The translations under genes and the position numbers were made by a program. Positions 23,854 through 34,763 of a stretch of DNA of 64,000 bases are shown piece by piece. The stretch spans positions 38,444,711 through 38,508,710 of the forward strand of contig CM061245.1 in assembly GCA_030848705.1 (NCBI GenBank), written 5' to 3'. Position 1 is the first letter of the stretch. Each line of letters begins with the position of its first letter. The notes under the pieces were generated by a model that ran no database searches, had not been told where the DNA came from, and saw nothing but the letters and a program-made list of their open reading frames with translations. The DNA comes from Heracleum sosnowskyi. Lineage: Eukaryota; Streptophyta; Magnoliopsida; Apiales; Apiaceae.

Positions 23854-26391
23854 AACATCCCCACACTTAGCATTTTGCACGTCCTCGGGCAAATAAAGAA
23901 ATAAAAATAATACTAACTAATAGGACCACCACTTTCGTAGATGACACGATTGCATTGAGCATATGCAACAAGCCCTTTAAACCCCTAGGCAGCCCTAGTG
24001 GACGAGTAAGGTCTCGTGAGGGTTTATAGTAAATCTACCCACAAAATCTTATTTGGGTTGACTGCCAAGCCTCAAACATGAAATATATCATAGCACACCA
24101 CACATGCAAACTTAACCATGTAATAGCTCTTAGATGTCATATAATGCAATTCCTCAACTTTACACACCAACACAACTATTCAAGTACGCGCACATAGTCT
24201 CAAAAGACTAAAATATATCATGAATAACATCAAAGTCTCAATCAACAAGATAATAGCATGCCTTGGATAGAAAATAATCTCACAAACACTCAAGGCACAC
24301 AAGTGTTTAGGTGTAACTGTATCACTCAAATTCAATCAAATGCACATGTGCTACCATAAGCTTGCTTGTCCACCAAAATCTCTAGACTTCGTGTTCGTAT
24401 AAATCAAAAGGTCTTTGTCAAGGGTTGTAACAAGGCTCAGGTGAGGGGTAGGAAAATCAAAAGGCTGCAGTTGGCTAAACTTGACAACTAATAGAGCATA
24501 ATGTTCATATACACTTGAAGCACTCAACATGAAACTATCTTGAGATATCATCTCACATAAAAATATAAAACCCGTAAATTTCACATTGTAAGAACCAATG
24601 AACATACACTCACTTTTATTTCTTTCTTTCTTTCCATAGAGTGATCTTCTTCTTTTTTTTTCACTTTTTTTTTCAAATTCCTTTTTTTTTCTTTTCTTTT
24701 TGACCTTGGTGATTTTATTTGAAATATCACCAACAAGAAGTAACCAAACCAATTCAAATCCCACCAAAATTCACACATTAACAAAGATATCCCCACACTT
24801 AATATTTTACCAATCTCAAGTATATATCACAATGTTCTACTAGTCAATCAAGACAAGAACAAATAAATAAGCTCAAGATTTAGATGGTGATATACGAAGA
24901 AAAAGGATATAAGGCTCAAGTGGGCTCACTAAGGATTTTTTTTTTCTCAGGGTACTGTTTGGGACAATACGGTTAATCCTAGTGCCTTTATCATTTTTAC
25001 ACAATACACAATATCAATATGCGCACGACCTGGTTTAAAGCAAGTTCTAGAGCAACATGCACAATGACGAATATCTCACCATAAAAAAAAATAGATTGAT
25101 AAAAAGATGCATCAATCATAATTAAGGCTCAAGATCTCACAGGGTGAAAGCATGCTCAACTCATCAAAATTGACAATGACATACATTCAAGTTTTGAAAT
25201 TTTCGCAAGCACATACAAGACATCATCATGCATAAGGTATTTTACGCCAAGGAGACAAATACATGACACTCGTAAAACAAGTCTACATGGTGTGTACTTA
25301 TCCTTATTAACATGCTATATTGACAAGACAATCATTTTTTAATTTTTCTAATTTTTTTGTGTTTTTCTAATTTTTTATTATCTTAAAAAAAAAACTAACA
25401 AATTAAAAAGGAAAAAAAAAAAAAAAAAAAAAAAAAAATCCTAATTTTTTTTAATGTTTTTTTTTTTTTAATATTGGAAACCCTTCCCCACACTCAAACG
25501 GTTCATTGTCCCAATGAATAATAATAATAAATATACATTAAACTAACAAGATTCTAAAAAAATACAAAAATAAAAATAAACAAAAAAAATATATATATAT
25601 ATACAAAGAAAGGTTCAAAGTACTCCCCTATTGCCGCATGAAGTGATCTTTGAAAATTTTTAAGCTTGCTCCTCCCTCTTATTAATATGCTGAAATTGCA
25701 AGTCCAATTGTTTGTTTATCAAATAAACAAATCGACTATTAACACATTGATTGTGTTGGTGCAGTGGTAGATGACCTTGGGTGGCATGCTGAAGGTCAGG
25801 GGTTCGAAACCCATTAGAGGTGACTATTTTTGTAAAATGCAGCAAGCAAAGGCATCTTCAGAAGTGTACTCAATTGTGCTGGATGATTTGTTGGGCCCTG
25901 AATTAATTGGGCTAGTCAAGGAAGGCAGGCTGAATTCCTGTAGCAACAGAATAGCTGGATCAGTTTGCTGATGGGCCTCCAATTGGGCTTGTGAAGTAAC
26001 ATGGGATGGACTGGAAAGAACATGGGGTGGAAAGAACAAGTAGGCCAGCGATTGAAAGCCACGCGCTGGAAACAAGAAGCACTCAGCCGCTCAATTTGCA
26101 TTCTAACATCCAGGGAATTAAAACGCCGGTTTAATGAAACAATACTGCGGTACACAATCGCTGCCTTCCCCAGAGAAATTAAACCGTGGTTTTTCTCAAC
26201 AATACCCCAGCATTAAAAACCCTCTTTTTTACTTAGTTTTTTTTTTCTTCCGCCCCGCACACCACCAACAACTTCTTCAATGCACGGGAGTAAAAATTAT
26301 TTACTTAAAATAGTAATATTTTTACAACAATTTTGGGTTGCCTCCCAAAAAGCGCTTTTCTTTAATGTCTTTGGCTAGACGTTCTTATCAA
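23854..26391 (-). other. Element 3 non-coding 3' region
   Basis: About 2.5 kb between the end of pol and the 3' LTR. Repeated polypurine-like blocks (CCCCACACTTA on the plus strand at about 23858 and 24790, and CCCCACACTCAA near 25488) look like extra polypurine tracts. Long T- and A-runs occur near 24650-24700, 24937-24950 and 25385-25475, including an A-run of more than 25. A tRNA-like segment lies at 25752-25815. Short ORFs here (24351-24767, 25824-26155) have no recognisable product, and I do not call them. No env-like gene is seen. Confidence 0.75.
25752..25815 (+). other. tRNA-like segment with Pol III A and B boxes (possible SINE head)
   Basis: TGGTGCAGTGG matches the A-box consensus TRGYNNARNNG. 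About 33 bases on, GGTTCGAAACC matches the B box GGTTCGANNCC. This pair and spacing are typical of tRNA-derived SINE heads. I cannot define a SINE tail or TSD; downstream sequence runs on for several hundred bases without a clear end. It is not a functional tRNA gene: no proper acceptor stem is visible. Confidence 0.6.
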
Positions 26392-29300
26392 TCATTTCGA
26401 TGAAGGGGTAGAAAGCGGAATCTCCACTTTCTCATTGATTGGCTCACCAACTCTGTAATGTTTGACTCTTTGCCCATTCACCTTAAATGATCCTCCATGA
26501 GTATCCAACAATTCAACTGCACCATATGGAAAAACCTTTTGTACCTTGAACGGACCCGACCACCTAGAACGCAATTTTCCGGGAAAAAGTCTTAACCTCG
26601 AATTGAACAGAAGAACTAACTCCCCTTCCTTGAATTCTCTTCGTAACAGCCCCTTGTCATGCCACTTCTTTGTTTTCTCCTTGTAAAGCTTAGAACTTTC
26701 ATAAGCCTCGAAACGAAGCTCATCAAGCTCATTAAGTTGTAGAAGTCTCTTCTCACCCGCTGCTAACATATCAAAATTTAGACCCTTGATAGCCCAAAAT
26801 GCACGGTGCTCTAACTCTACGGGAAGATGACATGCTTTTCCATAAACCAATCTATACGGAGTTGTCCCAATAGGTGTCTTAAATGCAGTTCTATAAGCCC
26901 AAAGTGCATCATCAAGCTTCATAGACCAATCCTTCCTTGATTTTGCAACTGTCTTCTCCAAGATATTCTTTATTTCACGGTTAGAGATCTCCACTTGACC
27001 ACTGGTTTGGGGGTGATAAGAAAGTCCCACCTTATGATAAACTCCATATTTCTTCAACATAGCTTCAAATCGATTTTCGAGAAAATGCTTTCCTCCATCA
27101 CTAATCAAAATCCTTGGCACTCCAAATCTAGGAAAAATCGTCTTCTTAAAGAACTTGCTCACAACACGAGCATCATTAGTGGGTGATGCAATGGCTTCAA
27201 CCCATTTTGAGACGTAGTCCACAGCTACCAAGATATATCTGTTCTTAAAAGATGGAGGGAAAGGCCCCATGAAATCTACTCCCCACACATCGAAAAGCTC
27301 CACTTCAAGAATGCTATTTAGAGGCATCTCATTGCGTCTTGAAATATTCCCCGTTCTTTGGCAACGATCACAAGAATGAACATATTGGTAGACATCTTTA
27401 AAGAGAGTTGGCCAATAAAAACCGCACTGAAGAATCTTTGCAGCAGTTTTCGTAGTACTTGCATGACCACCACTTGGCAAATCGTGACAATGTGAGATTA
27501 TAGAGGAAATCTCATTATACGGAACACATCTTCTAATGACTCCATCAGCACAGGATTTATAGAGAAATGGATCATCCCAAAAGTGCTTCCTCACATCATA
27601 GAAAAATTTCTTCTTTTGCTGCGATGAGTAACCATGAGGAACAGTTCCACTAGCTAAGAAATTAGCTATGTCAGCATACCAAGGAACCTCTAGACTTGCA
27701 AGAGAAAGTAGATGATCGTCAGGAAAAGAATCATCAATCGGAGTGGATTTACTATCATCCTTATCAAGAGTAAGGCGTGAAAGATGATCAGCAACCACGT
27801 TCTCAGCCCCTTTCTTATCCTTAATCTCCAAGTCAAATTCTTGAAGAAGCAAAATCCAACGAATCAGACGAGGTTTAGCATCCTTCTTACTCATCAAGTA
27901 TCTCAAAGCTGCATGATCCGTGTGAACAATAACTTTCGAACCAACGAGATAGGATCGAAATTTTTCCATAGAGTACACCACTGCTAGCAATTCCTTCTCC
28001 GTTGTTGCATAATTAATCTGAGCACCATCCAAGGTCTTGCTTGTGTAATATATAGCATGTAGCTTTCCATCTTTCCTTTGGCCTAGGACTGCACCAATAG
28101 CTTGATCACTAGCATCACACATGATCTCAAATGGCAGACTCCAATCCGGTGGTTGTATAATTGGAGCAGAAACAAGAGCTTTCTTTAATGTTTCAAAAGC
28201 CTCAACACAAACATCAGTGAACACAAAAGGTACCTCCTTACCCAAGAGCTCGGTAAGAGGTCGAGCAATCTTCGAAAAATCTTTGATGAAACGGCGATAG
28301 AATCCCGCATGACCCAGAAAACTTCTTATTCCCTTGACTGAAGTAGGGGGTGGTAAGCGCTCAACAACCTCGACCTTGGCTTTATCAACTTCAATGCCTC
28401 TCTTCGAAACAACATGACCCAGAACAACTCCCTCTTGTACCATAAAGTGGCATTTTTCCCAATTGAGAATGAGATTAACTTCTTGACATCTATGAAGCAC
28501 CTTCTCCAAGTTATGTAAGCATACGTCAAAAGAAGTTCCACCAACCGAGAAGTCATCCATAAAAACCTCCATAATATCTTCAATGAAATCTGAGAAAATT
28601 GCCATCATACATCGCTGAAAGGTGGGAGGAGCACAACATAGACCAAACGGCATTCTGCGGTATGCAAATGTACCATAGGGACATGTAAAAGTTGTCTTTT
28701 CTTGATCATTCGGATGGATAGGAATCTGGAAAAAGCCTGAATATCCATCTAAGAAGCAGAAGTAAGAATGTTTCGCCAACCTTTCAAGCATTTGATCAAT
28801 AAAAGGGAGAGGAAAATGATCTTTCCTTGTGGCCTTATTCAATTTCCGATAATCAATGCACATGCGCCACCCTGTAACAGTTCTAGTAGAAATCATCTCA
28901 CCCTTATCATTCTTCACCACAGTCATTCCTCCTTTCTTTGGAACAACATGCACCGGACTGACCCACTTGCTATCAGAGATAGGATAGATTATACCTGCAT
29001 CAAGAAGTTTTAAAACCTCCTTTTTGACCACCTCCATCATATTAGGATTGAGTCTCCGTTGAGGCTCAATAGAAGAAGATTGCTCATCTTCCAGAATAAT
29101 CTTATGCATGCAGAATGATGGATTAATGCCCTTGATATCATCAATGGAATACCCAATAACATTTTTGTATTTCTTCAGAACAGTGAGCAATTGCTCAATT
29201 TGAATGTCATCAAGCTCAGAATTAACAATGATAGGATATGATTCATTAGGGCCCATAAACACATATTTCAAAGATGCAGGTAGTGGTTTCAGTTCTACCT

Positions 29301-31710
29301 TAGGAGGCGTGGAACTCTCCTTAACTTCCTCATGCTGTAGCACATTAGAATGTTCATGCTTATATGTAGGTGCTGCATCCAAAAGCTTCTCGTAACCCAT
29401 AGACTCTCCATCTTCTTCATCTACGTTACCTTCAAGAACAGCTTGAAGCGGATCCTCAGATAGTAGAATTTTGGCTTTCATGTCGATCACTTCCTCTAGT
29501 GCATCCACCCTATTCACAAACTCATCCGTAGAAGGATGTCCCATTGTACTTTGCAGCTTGAATTCCATCTTCTCTTCGCCTACTTCAAAAGAAATTCTTC
29601 CATTTTTCATGTCAATGATAGCTCCAGCTGTTGCTAAGAAAGGCCTCCCAAGAATGATAGGAATATTTGCATCTTCTTCCATTTCCATGACAACAAAATC
29701 ACATGGAATATAAAACTTTCCTACCTTAAGGGGCACATCTTCAAGAATTCCCAAAGGAAACTTCACACTTCTGTCTGCCAGTTGTAAAGAGATACGTGTG
29801 GGTTTCAGTTCACCCATCTGAAGTTTTTTACAAATCGACAAAGGCATCAAACTGACACTTGCTCCAAGATCACATAAAGCTCTTTTAATTTCGACATCCC
29901 CAAGCTGAACAGGAATTGAGTAGCTACCTGGGTCCGCTAACTTCTTTGGAAGATCATTTTGCAAGATGGCACTGCACTCTGCCGTTAATGAGATGGTAGA
30001 GCTTTCTTCAATTTTTCTCTTTCTTGACAAAATATCTTTCAGGAATTTTGCATAAGATGGCATCTCAGTGATAGCATCCATGAATGGGATATTGATATGT
30101 AGCTTCTGCAAAATTTCAAGGAACTTACCATACTTCTTCTCTAGCTTCGCTTGTGCCAACCTTTGTGGAAAAGGAACAGGCGGCACATATGGTTTAAAAG
30201 GAACAACTACTGATTCTTTCTTTTCTTTTTCCACGATCTCTGGTTCTACCAGTTTCTCAGTTGCAATCTCCTCTTTACTTTCTTTAGCATTCTCAACATT
30301 TTTGCTCGCATTCAATTCCGGCTCTTTCAATTCTTTACCACTTCTCAAAGTTACAGCATTGATATGCCCCCTTTGCGGTTGCTCAGTTTGACCAGGAAGT
30401 TGGCCTGAAGATTTATTTAGCTGGCTCAACTGTTGAGAAATCTGAGTGATAGTGTTCTCCATCAATTTGTTGTGAGCCTTTATCTCATTAATGCTCGAAT
30501 CGAAGTGCTCATTCTTCTTTGATTGTGTAGCAATAAACCCTTCCATGAGATTCTCCAAGTTAGATTTCTGCGGCTGAGCTTGCTGAAAACCAGGAGGCTG
30601 AGAAAAATTATTCTGTGAAGATTGAGCTTGACCCTGATTGTTCCTGTAAGAGAAATTTGGATGATCTCTCCAACCTGGATTGTATGTGTTGGAGTAAGGA
30701 TTATACTGCGGCCTCTGATTCTGATTGTAAAGAGCATTAGCTTGCTCAACTGCCATTCCAGAAGGATTGTATTGACAAGCAAGTTTGGTGTGTCCAACAA
30801 CACCACATATCTCACATGAAGCAACAGTAGATGGAGTGCTTCTGGCACCCAATTGCTCAATCTTTTTGACCATAGCCTGCATAGTAGTATTCAACATGGC
30901 TAGAGCATCAACCTCGTACTTACCACCCTTCTTCGGATGATTTCGATCACTGTACGGAAAATTGTCATTAGACCCCATCTCGTCTAACAAAGCTTTGGCC
31001 TCTTCAGTACTCTTGTTCATAATGCTTCCCCCAGCAGATGCATCAACAAAATTTCGGAACTCTTGTGTTAACCCATTATAGAATGTTTGGATCAACAACC
31101 AGTCAGGAATTCCATGGTGAGGGCACTGTCTTTGAAGTCTTTTAAATTTCCTCCAAGCATCATGAAGTGACTCGTCATCATCTTGACGAAAATTAGATAT
31201 CTCGTTCCTGAGCTTAGAAGTCTTCTTCTGACTGAAGAATTTTAGCAGAAAAGCCTTCGCAAGACTATCCCAAGTAGTGAATGTATTTGGCCCTGCGTCC
31301 TTTAGCCAATCTTTCGCTGCATCTCGAAGAGAGAATGGAAATAATCGCAGCTTAATAGCCTCATCACTTACATTGGTCATCTTTATTGTATCACACTTCT
31401 CCAGAAAACTCTCAAGATGATCAACAGGATTTTCAGTGGACAATCCTGCGAAAGAGTCATGTGATATGAATTGGATGAACTGTGGCTTGAGTTCGAAGTG
31501 AGTGGCTGTGATTGCAGGTCTCAGAATGCTTGAGAGTACGCCTGTAGCATCTGGCATACCATGCTCCCTGAGAGCCTTAGCAGCTGGTTGGTCACCCATA
31601 ACTACCTTGTTCTTGTTTTTCCTTTGCTTGCCCCTTTTCCTTCTTGCTGTAGCTTCAATTTCAGGATCAAGATCAATTAGATTTTCAGTACCTGAACTGC
31701 GAGTGTGCAT
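26392..31710 (-). CDS. Element 3 Gag-Pol polyprotein, Athila lineage
   Basis: One unbroken ORF of 1772 codons encoding all functions for cytoplasmic reverse transcription and nuclear integration. Gag has the Athila-like core (NPVDHLESFLEKCDT near residue 80) and the knuckle CEICGVVGHTKLAC near 300. Protease has CDLGASVSL near 612 (the usual DTG or DSG appears as DLG). RT carries FMDDFSVGG, giving the catalytic Asp pair near 1051. RNase H starts near MCDASDQAIGAVLG (about 1202). Integrase shows the HHCC end CDRCQRTG (about 1447) and a triad near 1478 (GVDFMGPFP), 1537 (ISDGGKHF) and 1573 (GQVEISNREI). A C-terminal tail (LFPGKLRSRWSGPFKV) follows. No stop or frameshift is present, and all catalytic motifs look intact. 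Confidence 0.93.
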   Translation of the reverse strand: MHTRSSGTENLIDLDPEIEATARRKRGKQRKNKNKVVMGDQPAAKALREHGMPDATGVLSSILRPAITATHFELKPQFIQFISHDSFAGLSTENPVDHLESFLEKCDTIKMTNVSDEAIKLRLFPFSLRDAAKDWLKDAGPNTFTTWDSLAKAFLLKFFSQKKTSKLRNEISNFRQDDDESLHDAWRKFKRLQRQCPHHGIPDWLLIQTFYNGLTQEFRNFVDASAGGSIMNKSTEEAKALLDEMGSNDNFPYSDRNHPKKGGKYEVDALAMLNTTMQAMVKKIEQLGARSTPSTVASCEICGVVGHTKLACQYNPSGMAVEQANALYNQNQRPQYNPYSNTYNPGWRDHPNFSYRNNQGQAQSSQNNFSQPPGFQQAQPQKSNLENLMEGFIATQSKKNEHFDSSINEIKAHNKLMENTITQISQQLSQLNKSSGQLPGQTEQPQRGHINAVTLRSGKELKEPELNASKNVENAKESKEEIATEKLVEPEIVEKEKKESVVVPFKPYVPPVPFPQRLAQAKLEKKYGKFLEILQKLHINIPFMDAITEMPSYAKFLKDILSRKRKIEESSTISLTAECSAILQNDLPKKLADPGSYSIPVQLGDVEIKRALCDLGASVSLMPLSICKKLQMGELKPTRISLQLADRSVKFPLGILEDVPLKVGKFYIPCDFVVMEMEEDANIPIILGRPFLATAGAIIDMKNGRISFEVGEEKMEFKLQSTMGHPSTDEFVNRVDALEEVIDMKAKILLSEDPLQAVLEGNVDEEDGESMGYEKLLDAAPTYKHEHSNVLQHEEVKESSTPPKVELKPLPASLKYVFMGPNESYPIIVNSELDDIQIEQLLTVLKKYKNVIGYSIDDIKGINPSFCMHKIILEDEQSSSIEPQRRLNPNMMEVVKKEVLKLLDAGIIYPISDSKWVSPVHVVPKKGGMTVVKNDKGEMISTRTVTGWRMCIDYRKLNKATRKDHFPLPFIDQMLERLAKHSYFCFLDGYSGFFQIPIHPNDQEKTTFTCPYGTFAYRRMPFGLCCAPPTFQRCMMAIFSDFIEDIMEVFMDDFSVGGTSFDVCLHNLEKVLHRCQEVNLILNWEKCHFMVQEGVVLGHVVSKRGIEVDKAKVEVVERLPPPTSVKGIRSFLGHAGFYRRFIKDFSKIARPLTELLGKEVPFVFTDVCVEAFETLKKALVSAPIIQPPDWSLPFEIMCDASDQAIGAVLGQRKDGKLHAIYYTSKTLDGAQINYATTEKELLAVVYSMEKFRSYLVGSKVIVHTDHAALRYLMSKKDAKPRLIRWILLLQEFDLEIKDKKGAENVVADHLSRLTLDKDDSKSTPIDDSFPDDHLLSLASLEVPWYADIANFLASGTVPHGYSSQQKKKFFYDVRKHFWDDPFLYKSCADGVIRRCVPYNEISSIISHCHDLPSGGHASTTKTAAKILQCGFYWPTLFKDVYQYVHSCDRCQRTGNISRRNEMPLNSILEVELFDVWGVDFMGPFPPSFKNRYILVAVDYVSKWVEAIASPTNDARVVSKFFKKTIFPRFGVPRILISDGGKHFLENRFEAMLKKYGVYHKVGLSYHPQTSGQVEISNREIKNILEKTVAKSRKDWSMKLDDALWAYRTAFKTPIGTTPYRLVYGKACHLPVELEHRAFWAIKGLNFDMLAAGEKRLLQLNELDELRFEAYESSKLYKEKTKKWHDKGLLRREFKEGELVLLFNSRLRLFPGKLRSRWSGPFKVQKVFPYGAVELLDTHGGSFKVNGQRVKHYRVGEPINEKVEIPLSTPSSK

Positions 31711-31825
31711 GCAACAAGAGAACTAGACACAATGATCAAATAACAAGGGTATAATAGCCGAAGCAACACAACCAAACAACTTAACTAAATCAATATCAAA
31801 AATTAACTAATCTAACACTGCTTTG

Positions 31826-31843
31826 TCCCCGGCAGCGGCGCCA
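31826..31843 (-). other. Element 3 primer-binding site
   Basis: On the minus strand TGGCGCCGCTGCCGGGGA follows the 5' LTR by a few bases. It is close to the complement of the 3' end of plant aspartate tRNA, the primer reported for Athila-like elements. Orientation agrees with the gag-pol ORF. Confidence 0.85.
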
Positions 31844-31849
31844 AAAATT

Positions 31850-33185
31850 TGACAAGGCTGTCGCGTGCCTATCAAATAATAATTTCTAACAAATCCTTCT
31901 AACTATGTAGTAGGGTAAGTCAGAGTCGATCCCACAGAGACAAACGTATCAATCACTAGTTGTTTCTGATTTAATTCGGCTAAGCAAGTATCACAATAAA
32001 TATTGAGAATTTATTAAACTAATCTTATACTAAAGCGAATTGTGTTTATATTAAATCAAATATTAAAAACATCCAGAATTAAGTATCCCCACTAGCATGA
32101 ATTAATGCAATCGTGAATTCCCTCCCCAATTAATCAGATAAACTACTCAAAAGGAAAGATGCGCCCTATAAATACCAAAAACCCCTCTCAGGTATTAATG
32201 GCTTCTCTTAAAATACAATCAAACCTATTCTCATGGTATCATGTAATTTAGAGACATTAATCACAGCACCCTAATTTCCTAACAATCCATTCTACCTATT
32301 CTCATGGAGAATTTCATGTTCTTATTGGATAAATCACAACCATCTAATTCCAACTCTCGTTGATAATTAGATATTGGTTCAAACAACACATAATCACGTC
32401 TGATTTGCAATTGTTAATTTAAACAACTCAATAAGCAAAAGCAATTAAACAATTAAATTGGGGGAATTGGGAAATTCACACATCAATCATAACTAGGGTT
32501 CAACTTAACCCTAGATTAATAATCTACTCACTCATAATTGAATTAACTAAACAAGAGATATATGAATTGTAAGATGAACACATAATTATAAGGAATAGAG
32601 ATGAACCTTTAATCTTCTATCTTCAAAGAAAATAAAAGTTCTCAAAAGAAAGTGTTTACAAAGTTGTCTGTATTGTCTGTATCGTCAAATTTTCTCCCTT
32701 CTGATCTATATTCAGATTAGGTCTGAATAGTATATATTAATATCTCTAATAAAAGTATTTTTAATAATTTAATGCAAATACAAGGAGTTTCCTAATCAGA
32801 ATTGAATTCCAATAAAGAAATTCGTAGCTGACTGTTGGGGCCTGCTTCTGGACTGATACGGTTGGACTTTGATATCAAGACCACTTCTGAAATAAAGCCC
32901 TTCTCATAAGCTTTCCGTGGGCTGTTGAATCGTCTGAATCGGACTTATAGAACTCCAGTTATGGCCCAAACAGTATGAACTGAGCAAGTGGGTCATAAAA
33001 TCCGAATTTTAATCAAATAAATCTCCAACTCTTGCCATTTAAGCTCCAAGCCTTCCTTTATTAAAACTCCTTCATACCTACAATAAAACATTATAATTTA
33101 TTAAATAAAAATCCAATTAAATGCAAAATATAATAAATATGAGGAATAAAATCATATAAAATATATATAAATATATACTCTATCA
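31850..33185 (-). repeat. Element 3, 5' LTR
   Basis: A 1336-bp LTR with TG...CA ends, identical by eye to 22518-23853. On its right it meets the TSD CTGAT, after which the third ORF of element 1 resumes. Confidence 0.95.
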
Positions 33186-33190
33186 CTGAT

Positions 33191-33398
33191 TGCAAGAGAT
33201 GAAATTCTAATGGCCATCTCTGAAATAAAGAAGAATGAAGAAATAAGGAAGAAGAAGGTCTATGATGATTTCTTAGAGAAACAATTGGAAACTGAAGCTA
33301 TGTATCTTAAGGAGAAATTCTGCAAGCCTAAATTTCCAAGTTGTTATCAAATCTTGTTCATCCCTTTATCTTCTTTATATTTGTTCTTTTTATGTTAG
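33191..33398 (+). pseudogene. Element 1 third ORF, C-terminal part
   Basis: After one copy of the CTGAT duplication is discounted, the frame left at 22517 reads on here without shift. It runs through a charged helical segment (AISEIKKNEEIRKKKVYDDF) to a hydrophobic end (LFIPLSSLYLFFLC) and TAG. The last 20 residues could form a short membrane-associated tail, of interest for an env-like protein, but a single hydrophobic end is weak evidence. The polypurine tract of the element follows at once. Confidence 0.72.
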
Positions 33399-33446
33399 TT
33401 AGGCTTGTTATGAGACATGAAATTGTGCCTAAGGGTCTTACTCACA

Positions 33447-33459
33447 ATTTGGGGGAGAT
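33447..33459 (+). other. Element 1 polypurine tract
   Basis: AATTTGGGGGAGA(T) immediately precedes the 3' LTR. It marks the plus-strand priming site and confirms the LTR start at 33460. Confidence 0.88.
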
Positions 33460-34763
33460 TGTTAGGCTCAAGACATGTCTGAATACCACCATTAACAAGC
33501 CTAAGCTATGTGACTATGTCACACTACATGACCTAGTGAATTCTATCACTGGGATATAGTATAGGTCTCTTTATGTACTTGTCTTGTTCTCATGAACATC
33601 ATCTTTATCATGTATGCTCAAAATTATAATGAGCTTAGTAAGCTTCTTGCAACTAGAATGTATATAGGCCATTAAATAATTGTCCTGGTAGAAGTTCAGT
33701 TTTGTTCATGCAGCAGGATAGAGATGAATAAGGCCCTGAAGAAATAAGTTGCAGAAATTTGTCTAAGGCATTATATAGCAAAGTCAGAATAAAGCTATGT
33801 CTTGAAGTCACCAATATCCATGCCGAGAAGTGCTAGATCGCATAGTCCATTTTGTGCTATGTCGTGAAGTCCTCAAGACTCATGTCGTGAAGTGTTGAAG
33901 TCAGCAAGGTCAAAGATGCCTAGATCGTGAAGTCCCCAAATGACTTATGTCGCATAGTCCTCAAATGACTTATGTCGCATAGTCCTCAAATGACTTATGT
34001 CACATAGTCCTCAAATGACTTATGTCGCGTAGTCCTCAAATGACTTATGTCGCATAGTCCTAAAATGACCTCTGTCGCAAAGTCCTCAAAGGTCATATCA
34101 CATAGTCTTCACAAGGGACATCGCGAAGTCTGGAATGAAGAGGAGTTCACGATATCGACACTTAGCCGTTTACAACAAGACAAATCAAGGTATAGAATCA
34201 AGAATCAAAAGAGACAAATACTGAAGCATTTGTTCTGGCAAGGTGGTCCAAAGAACAGATGGCAAATCTACGGCTAAACTTGGAGAGAAAGATAAGAGAC
34301 AAGCATCTACAGAAACGGGAAAGACTCCGAAAAGCATGTGGTCCTTCCTGACACAGTTAACCTCTTATGGCAGGACAAGTTGGACTTTCAGCTAGGGGTA
34401 ACTGTGTAAATAGAGGTGTGCATAATTTGTATAGATGAATATATATATCAAGCACACACCATTGTAAGCTGCAAGAGAGATACACATAGTTTTACCTTAA
34501 GCACTCTTTTCTCTGTAAGCAAAAACAAGTTACAAATTGTTCTTGTTTAGAAGCCATAAATTCCGTTGTGAATTTCCGGAAAGCTGTAGTATTTAATTTA
34601 CTCAATACAAAGTAGATTAAAGTGATTGTGTGTGTTGTTTATATTCCGCATATTACATAGCATAATCATATACAGTTTATCTTGAGTTTCAAGGATCGAA
34701 AAATATCAAACTATCCATTCACCCCCCCCTCTATCTAGTTTCTAGTGGTATTCATTTCTAACA
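33460..34763 (+). repeat. Element 1, 3' LTR
   Basis: A 1304-bp partner of 1634-2941, with about 19 substitutions and two or three short indels by eye. It carries the same 25-bp tandem array (about 33936-34110) and ends TTCTAACA before the TSD AAACC. Confidence 0.93.

Larger units (their letters stand above)
22518..33185 (-). mobile_element. Element 3: Athila-type Ty3/gypsy retrotransposon, intact-looking
   Basis: A 10,668-bp element on the minus strand, bounded by 1336-bp LTRs and the TSD CTGAT (22513-22517 and 33186-33190). The two LTRs look identical in a line-by-line comparison. Internal order on the minus strand: primer-binding site, one unbroken gag-pol ORF, then about 2.5 kb of non-coding DNA where Athila elements often carry an env-like gene. 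No such gene is visible here. Identical LTRs and an open frame make it a recent, possibly still active insertion. Confidence 0.95.
1634..34763 (+). mobile_element. Element 1: Sirevirus-like Ty1/copia retrotransposon carrying two nested elements
   Basis: Bounded by LTRs beginning TGTTAGGC and ending TCTAACA, with the five-base TSD AAACC at 1629-1633 and 34764-34768. The span is 33,130 bp. Removing element 2, element 3 and one TSD copy each leaves about 13.75 kb, long for a copia element. Order: LTR, primer-binding site, gag, pol (protease, integrase, RT, RNase H), a repeat-rich gap, a very long third ORF, polypurine tract, LTR. By eye the LTRs differ at about 19 positions plus small indels over about 1305 bp, roughly 1.5 percent. 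It is defective: RT has lost its catalytic core and several frames hold stops. Confidence 0.93.

Noticed and set aside
24351..24796. Minus-strand ORFs rich in Lys in the Athila 3' region
   Set aside because: They run through simple T/A-rich tracts, have no family motif and overlap each other in different frames.
25752..25815. Functional tRNA gene
   Set aside because: A and B boxes are present, but no cloverleaf with a paired acceptor stem can be drawn and there is no T-run terminator near the 3' side.
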